NCBI GenBank assembly: GCA_002328495.1
Contig: DCUJ01000013.1
Span: forward strand, 1 to 64,000
Reading direction: 5' to 3'
DNA from: Sulfurospirillum sp. UBA2217
GTDB taxonomy: Bacteria > Campylobacterota > Campylobacteria > Campylobacterales > Sulfurospirillaceae
Length of the DNA stretch: 64,000 nt
The first letter of the stretch is position 1. Each line of letters begins with the position of its first letter. The notes beneath the pieces are model-generated. The model did no database searches. It worked only from the letters and a program-made list of their open reading frames with translations, and had not been told where the DNA came from. A program made the translations under genes and the position numbers. This document shows, piece after piece, positions 16,810 to 25,169 of the stretch.

Positions 16810-18837
16810 ATGCCTTTACAAAAACTCAATGTTGAACAACACGCTGCTGCAACGACCCAAAGAGGTCACAATCTTATCATCGCTAGTGCGGGGACTGGAA
16901 AGACTTCCACGATTGTTGCACGAATTGCTTATTTGCTTGAAAGTGGTGTGGTGCCATCGCGTATTTTACTTTTAACCTTTACCAACAAAGCAGCAGCTGA
17001 GATGATTGAACGGGTTAGCTTATTTTTTGGCAAAGAGATAACCTCTTTGATTGAATCAGGAACCTTTCATGCAGTGAGTTATCGATTGCTACGAAAATTG
17101 GGATATAAAATTGTTTTAAAACAGCCTAAAGATTTGAAAGTATTGCTCAAGACTATTGTGGAGCATCGGCGTTTTGATCATATTGACTCAAGTGTAAGAC
17201 CGTATGGGGCTGCTTATTTGTACGACCTTTTTTCTTTGTATCAAAACAGTACGATTACCCTTAGCTTCACGCAGTGGTTGGAAGAAGGAGGGAGTGAGCA
17301 TGGTGTTTATTTTGATATGTATGAAGATATTTTCGAAGAGTTTCAAGCCTTAAAAAAAGAGTTTGGATATGTCGATTTTAATGACTTACTCATTTTGATG
17401 CGCGAAGCCTTATATAGTAATAAAGCACTTTTCTTCGATGAGGTTTTAATCGATGAATACCAAGATACAAACACTTTGCAAGGCTCTTTGATTGATGCTT
17501 TTGGAGCTTCATCTTTGTTTTGCGTGGGGGATTTTGATCAGAGTATTTACGCTTTTAATGGGGCGAACATTGATATTATTGGCTCATTCGCTAAGCGTTA
17601 CAGTGAGGCTAATGTGTTTACCCTTAACAAAAATTATCGCTCATCGCAGAGCATTTTATCCTTAGCCAATCGTGTGATTGAAAAAAATCCACGCCTCTAT
17701 CAAAAACAACTTGAGGTCACACGAGAGGGAAGTTTTGAGCCTCCAAAATTACTTATTTATGATGAGCTTTTTTCGCAGTACCAAGCTATTTCATCGCTTA
17801 TTAAGCACTCCATTTACCCACACCATGACATAGCGGTCATTTTTCGCAACAACTCCAGTGCTGATGGCATCGAGGCAACGTTACGTGAACAAGGTCTTAC
17901 ATGTAAGCGCAAAGGCGGGACGAGTTTTTTTGATACCGCTGAAGTAAAGGCGATGTTGGATTTGGTGAGTGTGGTAGTCAATCCTAAAGATATGATGGCG
18001 TTTATCCACATTTTTGAGTATGCCAAAGGTATCGGAAGCTCACTTTCGCGTGAGCTGTTTGATGGGCTTTTTAAGATAGGTGAGGGCAATATTTATCAAG
18101 GTTTTTTTCATCCTAAAGAGGTGGATGAAGTCTTTAAAAAGCGTCCCAAAAATCATCAATTAGGGCTTTTTGATGACATCCATGATATTGGCAGTGTAAG
18201 CCGTTTTCGTGATTTTGGGTTTGATGAGACCTTTTTGTCCAATCCTGTTCTCAAGCACCCCAAACTCACCACCGATGGTTCAAAGTTTTTACATCAGGTT
18301 TATAAGTTTATGAAGCATTCAACGCGAATCAAAAACCCACAAACGTTCATCAATCATGTCTTAAGCTCAGAAGTCTTCAATGCTATAGCAGAGGTATTAG
18401 CGACCAAGCGTTCCATTAAAAAAGATGGAAGCGTGGATGATGTGGCTAAACAAGAGGCACGTTCTCGTATTTTTCGCAAAGGGCATCTTCTCAAAGAGTT
18501 AGCTCAAGGGTATGCTTCCAATGAGCGTTTTCTAAATGCTCTTACTCTTGGCAGTAATGAAATGAGTGAAGGTGAGGGGGTTAATTTACTCAGTATTCAT
18601 GCCAGTAAGGGATTGGAATTTAAAGAAGTCTATGTCATTGATTTGATGGATGGACGCTTTCCAAACCGAAAGTTGATGCAAAAAGGGGGAAGTTTGGAAG
18701 AGGAGCGCCGTTTGTTTTACGTGGCAACCACCAGAGCTAAAGATATGCTTTATCTCTCGTATGCTAAATATGACAAACTTAAAAAGATAACGTATACGCA
18801 TTCACCTTTTTTAGTTGAAGCGGGAATGGTACATTAG
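16810..18837 (+). CDS. UvrD/Rep-family superfamily 1 DNA helicase
   Basis: A 675-residue SF1A helicase with all core motifs: Walker A 'ASAGTGKTSTIVARI' (motif I, about residue 25), 'LTFTNKAAAEMIER' (Ia), 'VLIDEYQDTN' (II), 'CVGDFDQSIYAFNGA' (III), 'LNKNYRSS' (IV), 'LLSIHASKGLEFKEVYVI' (V) and 'EERRLFYVATTRAK' (VI). It unwinds DNA 3'-5' in repair or replication restart. The length matches UvrD/PcrA/Rep enzymes, and I cannot decide among them by eye. It is the first gene right of the secretion island and contains an exact TTACATGTAA at 17897, read as codons for Leu-Thr-Cys-Lys. Confidence 0.92.
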   Translation: MPLQKLNVEQHAAATTQRGHNLIIASAGTGKTSTIVARIAYLLESGVVPSRILLLTFTNKAAAEMIERVSLFFGKEITSLIESGTFHAVSYRLLRKLGYKIVLKQPKDLKVLLKTIVEHRRFDHIDSSVRPYGAAYLYDLFSLYQNSTITLSFTQWLEEGGSEHGVYFDMYEDIFEEFQALKKEFGYVDFNDLLILMREALYSNKALFFDEVLIDEYQDTNTLQGSLIDAFGASSLFCVGDFDQSIYAFNGANIDIIGSFAKRYSEANVFTLNKNYRSSQSILSLANRVIEKNPRLYQKQLEVTREGSFEPPKLLIYDELFSQYQAISSLIKHSIYPHHDIAVIFRNNSSADGIEATLREQGLTCKRKGGTSFFDTAEVKAMLDLVSVVVNPKDMMAFIHIFEYAKGIGSSLSRELFDGLFKIGEGNIYQGFFHPKEVDEVFKKRPKNHQLGLFDDIHDIGSVSRFRDFGFDETFLSNPVLKHPKLTTDGSKFLHQVYKFMKHSTRIKNPQTFINHVLSSEVFNAIAEVLATKRSIKKDGSVDDVAKQEARSRIFRKGHLLKELAQGYASNERFLNALTLGSNEMSEGEGVNLLSIHASKGLEFKEVYVIDLMDGRFPNRKLMQKGGSLEEERRLFYVATTRAKDMLYLSYAKYDKLKKITYTHSPFLVEAGMVH

Positions 18838-18873
18838 TTTCTAAAGGCGCGCATAAAATAAAAAAGATAGAAT

Positions 18874-18895
18874 AACTCCTAAAAAATATGGAGTT
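18874..18895 (+). promoter_or_regulatory. Hairpin that would cover the rhodanese gene ribosome binding site
   Basis: AACTCC (18874-18879) is complementary to GGAGTT (18890-18895), with a 10-nt A/T-rich loop. The GGAG arm is the Shine-Dalgarno of the ATG at 18901. The stem is short (6 bp, perhaps 1-2 more with flanking A-T pairs), so it could act as a weak translation switch or thermometer, or be incidental. Confidence 0.4.
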
Positions 18896-18900
18896 TTATT

Positions 18901-19293
18901 ATGCTTAAACATGGATTTTTAATCCTTCTCTTTTCCGTTCTTTTGATGGCTGATTTACGCCATGTGGATGTGAGTGAAGACATCGTTAAAAGTGGCATCA
19001 AAATCATCGATATTCGTACCCCTGCGGAGTGGAAAGAGACGGGCATTGTTGAAAATTCGATTCCTATTATGTTTTTTGATGAGCAAAGCCACTACAATGC
19101 AGAGGCATTTATCGCCGAACTTAATAAACATGTTAAAAAAGATCGTGAATTTGCACTCATTTGTCGTACAGGCAATCGCACCGTGGCTGTTTCAGAATTT
19201 CTCTCCAAACAGGGCTATAAAGTCATCAATCTCAAAGGTGGTATCAAACGTTTGATGTCACAAGGCTACGTGCCAGAGCCTTATAAGCCCTAA
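18901..19293 (+). CDS. Secreted single-domain rhodanese-like protein
   Basis: A 130-residue protein with a signal peptide (FLILLFSVLLMADL) and one rhodanese domain. The entry motif 'IKIIDIRTPAEWKETGIVEN' and the active-site loop CRTGNRT with its catalytic Cys (near residue 95) are intact, followed by 'VINLKGGIKRL'. It should act in the periplasm as a sulfur transferase or persulfide carrier, in keeping with a sulfur-metabolising organism, though the donor and acceptor are unknown. The next gene starts 2 bp after its stop, so the two are cotranscribed. Confidence 0.85.
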   Translation: MLKHGFLILLFSVLLMADLRHVDVSEDIVKSGIKIIDIRTPAEWKETGIVENSIPIMFFDEQSHYNAEAFIAELNKHVKKDREFALICRTGNRTVAVSEFLSKQGYKVINLKGGIKRLMSQGYVPEPYKP

Positions 19294-19295
19294 TC

Positions 19296-21032
19296 ATGCA
19301 TACCAACGCCCTTATCCATGAGGATTCACCCTATCTTTTGCAACATGCACACAATCCCGTGGATTGGATGGCGTGGAATGAAACATCGCTTTTAAAGGCG
19401 AAAGAGGAAAATAAACTCATCTTTCTCTCCATCGGCTATAGCACCTGCCATTGGTGCCATGTGATGGAGCGTGAGACCTTTGAGGATGAGAAGAGTGCAC
19501 AGCTTCTTAATGCCTCGTATGTTAGCATCAAAGTAGACCGTGAAGAGATGCCAGACTTGGACAAATACTACCAAGACATCCACTACCTCTTAACCAAGCG
19601 AAGCGGAGGTTGGCCTCTTAGCATCATTATGACACCTTCACAGCAGGTTATTTTTGCAGGAACCTATCTGCCACCGCATTCGCAACAAGGGCGCATGGGA
19701 TTTCGTGAGCTTGTAGGACTTGTCACGCAAAAATTTGAAACAGATATTCACAGCGTACAAAAAAGTGCTCAGAGCATTGAAGCAGCTATCAAACAGTATG
19801 AGCGTAATTTGGAGCAAAGACAAAGCATCAATGCGCAAGCCGTTATGGAAGCGTTTGTGGGCAATGTTAAAGCAAGTTATGATGATGTCTCAAAAGGGAT
19901 AGGCACTGCACCAAAGTTTCCTCATGCCTCCACATGGAATGCACTTTTAGATATCTACGCAAAGACACATAACCTTGAAGCCTTGTATTTGAGTGAAGAT
20001 GCACTCTTTGCTATGGCGCAAGGTGGCATAAATGACCAAATAGAGGGTGGCTTTTACCGTTATAGCGTGGATGAAGCTTGGGTGATTCCTCATTTTGAAA
20101 AGATGCTCTATACCAATGCTGAACTTATTGAAGTCTACGCAAAACTCTATAAGCTTACATGTAAATCTCATTTTCAAGACGTTGTGCAAAAGAGCATTGA
20201 AGCGATGGATGAGCGGTTTTTAAAAGAGGGGTTGTATCTTAGTGCGAGTGATGCGGACTCTGAGGGAGAAGAGGGCAAATACTTTGTCTTTAAGTATGCA
20301 CAAGCCAAAGAGGCACTTTTAAAAGGTGAGCTGAGTGAGGCGGAAGCTAAGGCGGTCATGGACTATTTTGGCATCACAAAATTTGGCAATTTCGAGCATC
20401 AAAGCACCAATCCCATTCTTACATGTAAGGAAAAACCTGCCCGTTTGGATGAAGCGATTGCTATTTTAAAAGAGGTACGTCAAAAGGTGGCATATCCATT
20501 TATTGACACCAAAATATTGACCGCTTGGAACGCTTTAATGGTCACCGCACTTTTTGAAGCAGGCAAAACTGAGAAAGCAAAAAGCGTGCTCGATTCTCTT
20601 TTAAAATCCTTACATGTAAACGGCATTTTGTACCACCAAATCGTCTTAGGTGGCAGTTTGAAGGTGGAAGCGTTACTCGAAGATTACGCCTTTGTCATTG
20701 AAAGCTTGTTGCGTGGTTATGCGCATACCAAAGAATCTCATTACTTGGAATTAGCGAAGCAACTAAGCTCTAAAGCCGAGCAGAAATTTTACAAAGAGCA
20801 GATGTGGTACCTCTCCGATAAAGCCTTTCGTGCCAAAGCCGTTTTGGAAGATAACAGCTACAAAAGCTCACTTTCAACGATGATTAAAAATTTGTTTGAA
20901 TTAGCGAAGATTGAAGATGACACCGCACTGTTTATTCGAGCACGTGATATGTTGGAGAGTTTTGGAGCGGGCATTCAAAAGTACGCACATGCGTACCCCG
21001 AAGCGGTGAGAGTAATTACACGTTACATGTAA
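19296..21032 (+). CDS. DUF255 thioredoxin-fold / six-hairpin glycosidase-like protein (YyaL type)
   Basis: The N-terminal ~160 residues are a thioredoxin-like DUF255 domain: 'LIHEDSPYLLQHAHNPVDW', then 'SIGYSTCHWCHVM' with a CxxC pair, then 'SIKVDREEMPDLD'. The rest is an alpha/alpha toroid resembling N-acylglucosamine epimerases ('GGFYRYSVDEAWVIPHFEKM', 'WNALMVTALFEAG'). The biochemical role of the family is not settled. At 578 residues it is shorter than the ~640-690 I expect, missing C-terminal sequence. Its last three codons and stop (CGT TAC ATG TAA) are a TTACATGTAA palindrome, and three more copies lie inside the gene (20155, 20419, 20610). Confidence 0.88.
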   Translation: MHTNALIHEDSPYLLQHAHNPVDWMAWNETSLLKAKEENKLIFLSIGYSTCHWCHVMERETFEDEKSAQLLNASYVSIKVDREEMPDLDKYYQDIHYLLTKRSGGWPLSIIMTPSQQVIFAGTYLPPHSQQGRMGFRELVGLVTQKFETDIHSVQKSAQSIEAAIKQYERNLEQRQSINAQAVMEAFVGNVKASYDDVSKGIGTAPKFPHASTWNALLDIYAKTHNLEALYLSEDALFAMAQGGINDQIEGGFYRYSVDEAWVIPHFEKMLYTNAELIEVYAKLYKLTCKSHFQDVVQKSIEAMDERFLKEGLYLSASDADSEGEEGKYFVFKYAQAKEALLKGELSEAEAKAVMDYFGITKFGNFEHQSTNPILTCKEKPARLDEAIAILKEVRQKVAYPFIDTKILTAWNALMVTALFEAGKTEKAKSVLDSLLKSLHVNGILYHQIVLGGSLKVEALLEDYAFVIESLLRGYAHTKESHYLELAKQLSSKAEQKFYKEQMWYLSDKAFRAKAVLEDNSYKSSLSTMIKNLFELAKIEDDTALFIRARDMLESFGAGIQKYAHAYPEAVRVITRYM

Positions 21033-21080
21033 AAGTTAAAAGTCAAGCCCTATTTTTTTTCTCTAACGTTTAAAATGAGC

Positions 21081-21110
21081 AATCAAAAAGCCGCTTGCGG
21101 GTTTTTGATT
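21081..21110. terminator. Bidirectional hairpin terminator
   Basis: AATCAAAAA (21081-21089) pairs with TTTTTGATT (21102-21110). A CCGC/GCGG inner stem follows one G-G mismatch, with a TT loop. It lies between the plus-strand DUF255 gene and the minus-strand membrane protein gene and has A- and T-runs in the arms on both sides, so it can serve both directions. Confidence 0.7.
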
Positions 21111-21133
21111 GGTCTACTCGTTTTTGTTATGCA

Positions 21134-21859
21134 TTATTTTCCAACATATATATTTGATAGTTTATCTATTGGGTAGATGTAAGTTCCATTTCTATCATTT
21201 GACTTTAAATATACTATTTTTGGTGAAAGCAATAATAGTTTTCCGCTAGTAGTCGAATTTTGATCTGTAGTTAAAGTAATGTCAATTCCTCCACCTGCTC
21301 CAAAAGTTTTTAAGCCTATAGATAAGAGCCTAGCCGTTTCTTCTGAAAATTGAGTCGTTAACATAAATCCAAAAAAAATAAAACTTATAAAAGAAATGAA
21401 TTGGTGTCTAGCTCTATAGAATAGTAACATTGAGATATGAATATTAACCAGAATAGAAATAATTATTATATATAAAGCCCATTCCCAGACTATTATTTTT
21501 TCAATAACACTCAAAATGATGAGGAGTAAAAATAAAAAATTTATTATATAAAAAATGAGGCTATCTTTTAAATTACATTTTTCTTTTTTGATGCAAAAAA
21601 ATAAAATAATCCCACTAAACAGAGCTAATGACATTACAAAAATAAAAACAATAGTTGTCAAAAAAAACATTTTCATGCCAAAGATACCTTCACTGAAAAA
21701 ATCATAAGAAAAGAAATTGTTATGACTCATGTATACTAAAAATAATATTAGTACTATATTTGGTAATATTAATGAAGATATAAAATAAGAAACTAACCTT
21801 GCAAGTAGCTCTTTTGGCTCTTCATCATACATTCTTTTTAATTTTTTTATAAAAAACAA
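21134..21859 (-). CDS. Hypothetical multi-spanning membrane protein
   Basis: No family recognised. The 241-residue product has a short basic, Glu-rich N-terminus, then five or so hydrophobic helices between about 22 and 175 (for example 'FISSLILPNIVLILFLVYM', 'TTIVFIFVMSLALFSGIILFF', 'SLIFYIINFLFLLLIILSVI'). A soluble C-terminal tail of ~60 residues contains 'GGGIDITLTTDQNST'. The gene is noticeably more AT-rich than its neighbours, which suggests recent acquisition, as does its place next to a toxin-antitoxin pair and a duplicated htpG end. It may be an accessory membrane protein with an extracytoplasmic or cytoplasmic sensor tail. Confidence 0.6.
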   Translation of the reverse strand: MFFIKKLKRMYDEEPKELLARLVSYFISSLILPNIVLILFLVYMSHNNFFSYDFFSEGIFGMKMFFLTTIVFIFVMSLALFSGIILFFCIKKEKCNLKDSLIFYIINFLFLLLIILSVIEKIIVWEWALYIIIISILVNIHISMLLFYRARHQFISFISFIFFGFMLTTQFSEETARLLSIGLKTFGAGGGIDITLTTDQNSTTSGKLLLLSPKIVYLKSNDRNGTYIYPIDKLSNIYVGK

Positions 21860-22021
21860 GTTAAACCTTTGTTAAAATATTTTAGAAAATATAGGAGTAC
21901 GAGGGCTAAACTTTTAACTTTCTCTATTTTTTCCATTTGCAATAACCAATTAAATTTCTACGAACATTAGAATTCGTATGTGACATTTTATGAAAATGGA
22001 GGTTTGATATAGCTTATGAAG

Positions 22022-22125
22022 GTAAGGTTAGTTGTCTTTACATGTAAGAAAAAATCCTTACATCTAAAGCTATATTTTAAAGTGCTTTAGCGATGAAACG
22101 GTTCAAACGTTTTGCAACAAAAGAA
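22022..22125 (-). pseudogene. Decayed copy of the htpG 3' end and downstream hairpin
   Basis: This stretch fills most of the 325-bp gene-free gap 21860-22184. Read on the minus strand, 22077-22125 encodes FVAKRLNRFIAKAL-stop, nearly identical to the last residues of HtpG (AFAKRLNRFIAKAL-stop). The homology continues past the stop through the hairpin region, matching 22766-22873 over about 100 bp with scattered mismatches. The copy's hairpin is damaged (TTACATCTAA instead of TTACATGTAA on one arm). The two copies form imperfect direct repeats around the toxin-antitoxin genes. The rest of the gap (21860-22021) shows nothing I can support. Confidence 0.8.
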
Positions 22126-22184
22126 GGTAAATGGATACGAGACTACTTTATTTCCATTTCTAAAGCTTCGAGTAGAAAGTGAGA

Positions 22185-22481
22185 CTATTTTAATCTATCT
22201 ACCCAGTAACTAGGCTTCCTGTGTAAATTCATAATAGCTACAATCAGTATAGAGTTGTTTTCTTTTGCTTGGTAAATAACACCATAAGGAAAATTTTTGA
22301 CCAAACATCTTCTCGTATTATGAGAGAAGCTATGCCAAGCCTTTGGATAATATTTTATTCTCTCTATCGTGTTCCAAACTTCATAAGTAAATCGATACCC
22401 TAAATTTTGCTGCTGATACTCGTAGTATGCAAAGGCATCATCAAGCTCAAGTGCAGCAACCTCAAGAAAGTCAATATTCAT
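22185..22481 (-). CDS. ParE/RelE-superfamily toxin
   Basis: A 98-residue protein with the ParE/RelE pattern: an N-terminal strand-helix 'FLEVAALELDDAFAYYEYQ', 'TYEVWNTIERIKYYPKAW', then a basic strand 'RRCLVKNFPYGVIYQ' and C-terminal 'IVAIMNLHRKPSYW'. ParE members poison gyrase and RelE members cut mRNA on the ribosome. The FPY/LHR features lean to the ParE-like side but do not settle the target. It overlaps the antitoxin gene by 4 bp, in the usual antitoxin-first order. The pair lies between two htpG 3' ends, suggesting mobile origin. Confidence 0.88.
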   Translation of the reverse strand: MNIDFLEVAALELDDAFAYYEYQQQNLGYRFTYEVWNTIERIKYYPKAWHSFSHNTRRCLVKNFPYGVIYQAKENNSILIVAIMNLHRKPSYWVDRLK

Positions 22482-22681
22482 AATTGGTACTTGGCGAAGA
22501 CCTCTTGAGAAGACAAGGTTTTGACATTCCCTTGATTGTAAGCTTGAATTCTTTTTTCTGCTTCTTCAGCCCATAAAAAATCTATTTCTTTTGTTGGGAT
22601 ATCAAGGCTCAATAGCAACTCATCTACTAAATGTAAGCGTTCAATTGGTTTAAGGGTAAGGGCTTCTTCAACAATGGACAT
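22478..22681 (-). CDS. Addiction-module antitoxin (small unstable antitoxin family)
   Basis: A 67-residue protein starting MSIVEEALTLKPIERLHLVD. I placed the start at 22681 because a strong AGGAGG lies 6 bp upstream; an earlier ATG at 22705 has no such site. The motif 'LKPIERLHLVDELLLSLD' followed by 'WAEEAEKRIQAYNQGNVKTLS' is typical of the short antitoxins paired with ParE/RelE toxins. The C-terminal part (SSQEVFAKYQL) should wrap the toxin. The antitoxin, alone or with toxin, probably represses its own promoter. Confidence 0.88.
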   Translation of the reverse strand: MSIVEEALTLKPIERLHLVDELLLSLDIPTKEIDFLWAEEAEKRIQAYNQGNVKTLSSQEVFAKYQL

Positions 22682-22765
22682 AATAAACCTCCTTTGTAAA
22701 ATCATCTTTGCTTAAGGATTATTATAGCACATTTCTATATGCACTATTCAAAAGCAATTGGGAGA

Positions 22766-22873
22766 GTAAGGGCAGTTCTTTTTTACATGTAAGGAAAAAT
22801 CCTTACATGTAAAACTTATTTTTAAAGCGCTTTAGCGATAAAACGGTTCAAGCGTTTGGCAAATGCCGCAGTG
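22766..22873. repeat. Direct repeat: intact copy of the htpG 3' end/hairpin segment
   Basis: This segment, which contains the last ~17 codons of htpG, its stop and the hairpin, is repeated in degenerate form at 22022-22125 in the same orientation. The two repeats flank the toxin-antitoxin pair, about 640 bp apart. Confidence 0.75.
22781..22814. terminator. Perfect 15-bp hairpin built from two TTACATGTAA copies after htpG
   Basis: TTTTACATGTAAGGA (22781-22795) is perfectly complementary to TCCTTACATGTAAAA (22800-22814), with an AAAA loop. It begins 7 bp beyond the htpG stop, so it probably terminates or stabilises the htpG mRNA. On the htpG strand the stem is followed by A-rich rather than T-rich sequence, so simple intrinsic termination is not certain. 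Confidence 0.6.
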
Positions 22874-24693
22874 TCTTCGATCTTCATTCCTTCTTGCAGT
22901 TTGGCTTGATCAAGTAGTAAGAAAGCGACATCATTAAGTTCTAGCAGATCAGATTTTGCGCTTAGTTTTTTGAAGATCTCATGCTCAGGGTTGATCTCTA
23001 AGATAGGCTTTACGGTTGGGAGATTGTCTTGTCCCATCTGTTTTAGCATCTGTTGCATTTGGAAGTCTGGATCGTTTTTATCGTACACGAGGCATGATGG
23101 TGAATCACTCAAACGGCTAGAGATTTTGACATCTTTCGCATCGTCTTTGAGGATTTCTTTCATCTTAACCAAAATCTCTTTATAGGTTTTTTCATCCTCT
23201 TCGACTTTGGCTTTGTCTTCTTTGATTTCCTCGTCGATGTCTGAATTGTTTACGGGCTTAATAGGTGTTTTATCGTACTCACCCACCATTGGGAAGACGA
23301 TGGCATCGACTTCTTCATCCAAAAGCAAGACTTCAATGTCTTTGGCTTTAAATTGCTCGATAAGCGGAGAATTTTTCAATAATTTCTCATTCTCTCCCGT
23401 GATGTAGTAGATGCTTTTTTGATCTTCTTTCATTGCCTCTTTGTACTCTTTAAGGCTTACTAAGCCATCACGTTTTGACGATTTGAAAAGCACGAGTTCT
23501 AAAAGGGCTTCTTTGTTTTCCCAGTCGTTATACAGACCTTCTTTGATGACACGACCAAAATTTTTGTAGAATTCAAGGTATTTTTCCGCATCTTTTTCTT
23601 TAAGGAATTTGAGTTCGCTCAAGATTTTTTTAACCGAAGCTTTTTTGATGGCTTCTAGGATTTTATTTTGCTGTAAAATCTCACGGCTGACGTTGAGTGG
23701 TAGATCTTCTGCATCGATGATACCTTTGACAAAGCGAAGGTAAGTTGGTAAAAGTTCTTTCTCATCATCGGTGATAAATACGCGTTTCACATAGAGTTTA
23801 ACACCTGGTTTATAGTCCATTCTAAACAAGTCCATCGGAGGAGTGGAAGGAATGTAGAAGAGGGTAGTATATTCGTATTTACCCTCAGCTTTGGTGTGGC
23901 TCCACAAAAGAGGGTCGGTGCTGTCGTGAGAGATTTGTTGGTAAAAGTCTTTGTACTCTTCAGGCTTAATTTGGCTTTTTGAGAGCGTCCATAGCGCACT
24001 GGCTTTATTGATTTGGGTATTGACGATTTTAGAATCTTTTTCTTTGCCCTCATCATCAAACTCTTTTTCTTCTTTATCCATAAAAATGGCAAAAGGGATG
24101 TGATTTGAGTATTTTTTGATGACATTTTGAATGCGGTAAAACTCTAAAAATTCATCTTCATCGTCTTTGAGGTAAAGCGTGATGGATGTTCCATGAGCAT
24201 CTTTGGTTGTTGGCGCGATGTCGTATTCAGCACCTGCTTCACTGCTCCACATAGTAGCGTTTTCTTCACCCGCTTTACGGCTTACCACTTCAATTTTGTT
24301 GGCAACCATAAAAGCTGAGTAAAATCCAACACCAAATTGACCAATGAGGCTTGAGTCTTTCTTCTTATCGCCACTGAGGTTTTGAAGGAATGATTTTGTA
24401 CCACTTTTAGCGATGGTTCCAAGATTGTCAACCAACTCTTGCTCATTCATCCCGATACCACTGTCACTAATGGTAAGTGTTTTGAGCTCTTTATTGATGG
24501 CGATGTCGATGCGTGGCACGTAAGAGAGTGCTTTGTACGCATCATCGGTGAGCGTGAGGTAGTTTAACTTATCGAGTGCGTCCGAGGCATTGGAGATAAG
24601 TTCTCGTAAAAATATCTCTTTGTTAGAGTACAAAGAGTGAATCATGAGGTCGAGAAGTTGTGCAACTTCGGTTTGAAATTGATGTTTTGACAT
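22822..24693 (-). CDS. htpG: Hsp90 chaperone HtpG
   Basis: A 623-residue Hsp90 with the GHKL ATPase in the first ~220 residues: 'NKEIFLRELISNASDALDKL' (catalytic Glu and Asn), 'TISDSGIGMN' and 'GQFGVGFYSAFMVA'. Middle and C-terminal dimerisation domains follow ('LPLNVSREILQQNKIL'). It refolds and remodels cytosolic client proteins under stress. Order with crcB, plsC and the pur genes matches C. jejuni. An 89-bp gap separates it from crcB; I see no convincing HspR-type site there, only a possible TTGACC/-10 pair. Its 3' end is duplicated at about 22.1 kb. Confidence 0.97.
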   Translation of the reverse strand: MSKHQFQTEVAQLLDLMIHSLYSNKEIFLRELISNASDALDKLNYLTLTDDAYKALSYVPRIDIAINKELKTLTISDSGIGMNEQELVDNLGTIAKSGTKSFLQNLSGDKKKDSSLIGQFGVGFYSAFMVANKIEVVSRKAGEENATMWSSEAGAEYDIAPTTKDAHGTSITLYLKDDEDEFLEFYRIQNVIKKYSNHIPFAIFMDKEEKEFDDEGKEKDSKIVNTQINKASALWTLSKSQIKPEEYKDFYQQISHDSTDPLLWSHTKAEGKYEYTTLFYIPSTPPMDLFRMDYKPGVKLYVKRVFITDDEKELLPTYLRFVKGIIDAEDLPLNVSREILQQNKILEAIKKASVKKILSELKFLKEKDAEKYLEFYKNFGRVIKEGLYNDWENKEALLELVLFKSSKRDGLVSLKEYKEAMKEDQKSIYYITGENEKLLKNSPLIEQFKAKDIEVLLLDEEVDAIVFPMVGEYDKTPIKPVNNSDIDEEIKEDKAKVEEDEKTYKEILVKMKEILKDDAKDVKISSRLSDSPSCLVYDKNDPDFQMQQMLKQMGQDNLPTVKPILEINPEHEIFKKLSAKSDLLELNDVAFLLLDQAKLQEGMKIEDTAAFAKRLNRFIAKAL

Positions 24694-24782
24694 GGTATAT
24701 CCTTTTATATGAGATTGGCAGAAGGGTTTATATGTAAGAAAAACGTAGAAACTCTTCGGTCAATCCCAAAAAATTTTCGGCG

Positions 24783-25169
24783 CTATTTTAGCAAAAAATT
24801 CACAATTTTGAAACCACTTCCTGCGGCAAGGACGGTTCCTGCAAGATTGAGGAGGGCATTGGATAAGGCTAAGACAAGACTACCTTGGTTGAAAAGCCAA
24901 AAGGTTTCAATGGCAAAGGCGGAATACGTCGTAAGTCCTCCTAAAAAACCTGTAGACAGAAAGGATTTCATCGTTGGCGAAAAAACAGTGGTGTGCATAA
25001 ACAGTGCAAACAAAATACCAATCACGAAACTACCGATGAGATTGACACTAAGTGTCCCCAATGGCAAAACATGCGACAGATTACGATTGACAAGACCATT
25101 GAGATAGGCGCGTAAAACAGAGCCTATAAAGCCTCCGCTACCGATGGCTAGGAGTGTTTGCCAGCTCAC
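24783..25169 (-). CDS. crcB: Fluoride channel CrcB/Fluc
   Basis: A 128-residue protein with four TM helices and the family signatures 'GSGGFIGSVLRAYL', 'PLGTLSVNLIGSFVIG' and 'STGFLGGLTTYSAFAIET', where the Phe and Thr/Ser residues line the fluoride pathway. It works as an antiparallel dimer exporting fluoride. It overlaps the end of plsC by 32 bp. I did not find a fluoride riboswitch, and with the gene deep inside an operon none is expected here. Confidence 0.95.
   Translation of the reverse strand: MSWQTLLAIGSGGFIGSVLRAYLNGLVNRNLSHVLPLGTLSVNLIGSFVIGILFALFMHTTVFSPTMKSFLSTGFLGGLTTYSAFAIETFWLFNQGSLVLALSNALLNLAGTVLAAGSGFKIVNFLLK

Noticed and set aside
21134..22705. Prophage or transposon remnant
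   Set aside because: No transposase, integrase or phage gene is visible; only the toxin-antitoxin pair, an AT-rich membrane protein and a duplicated htpG end support mobility.
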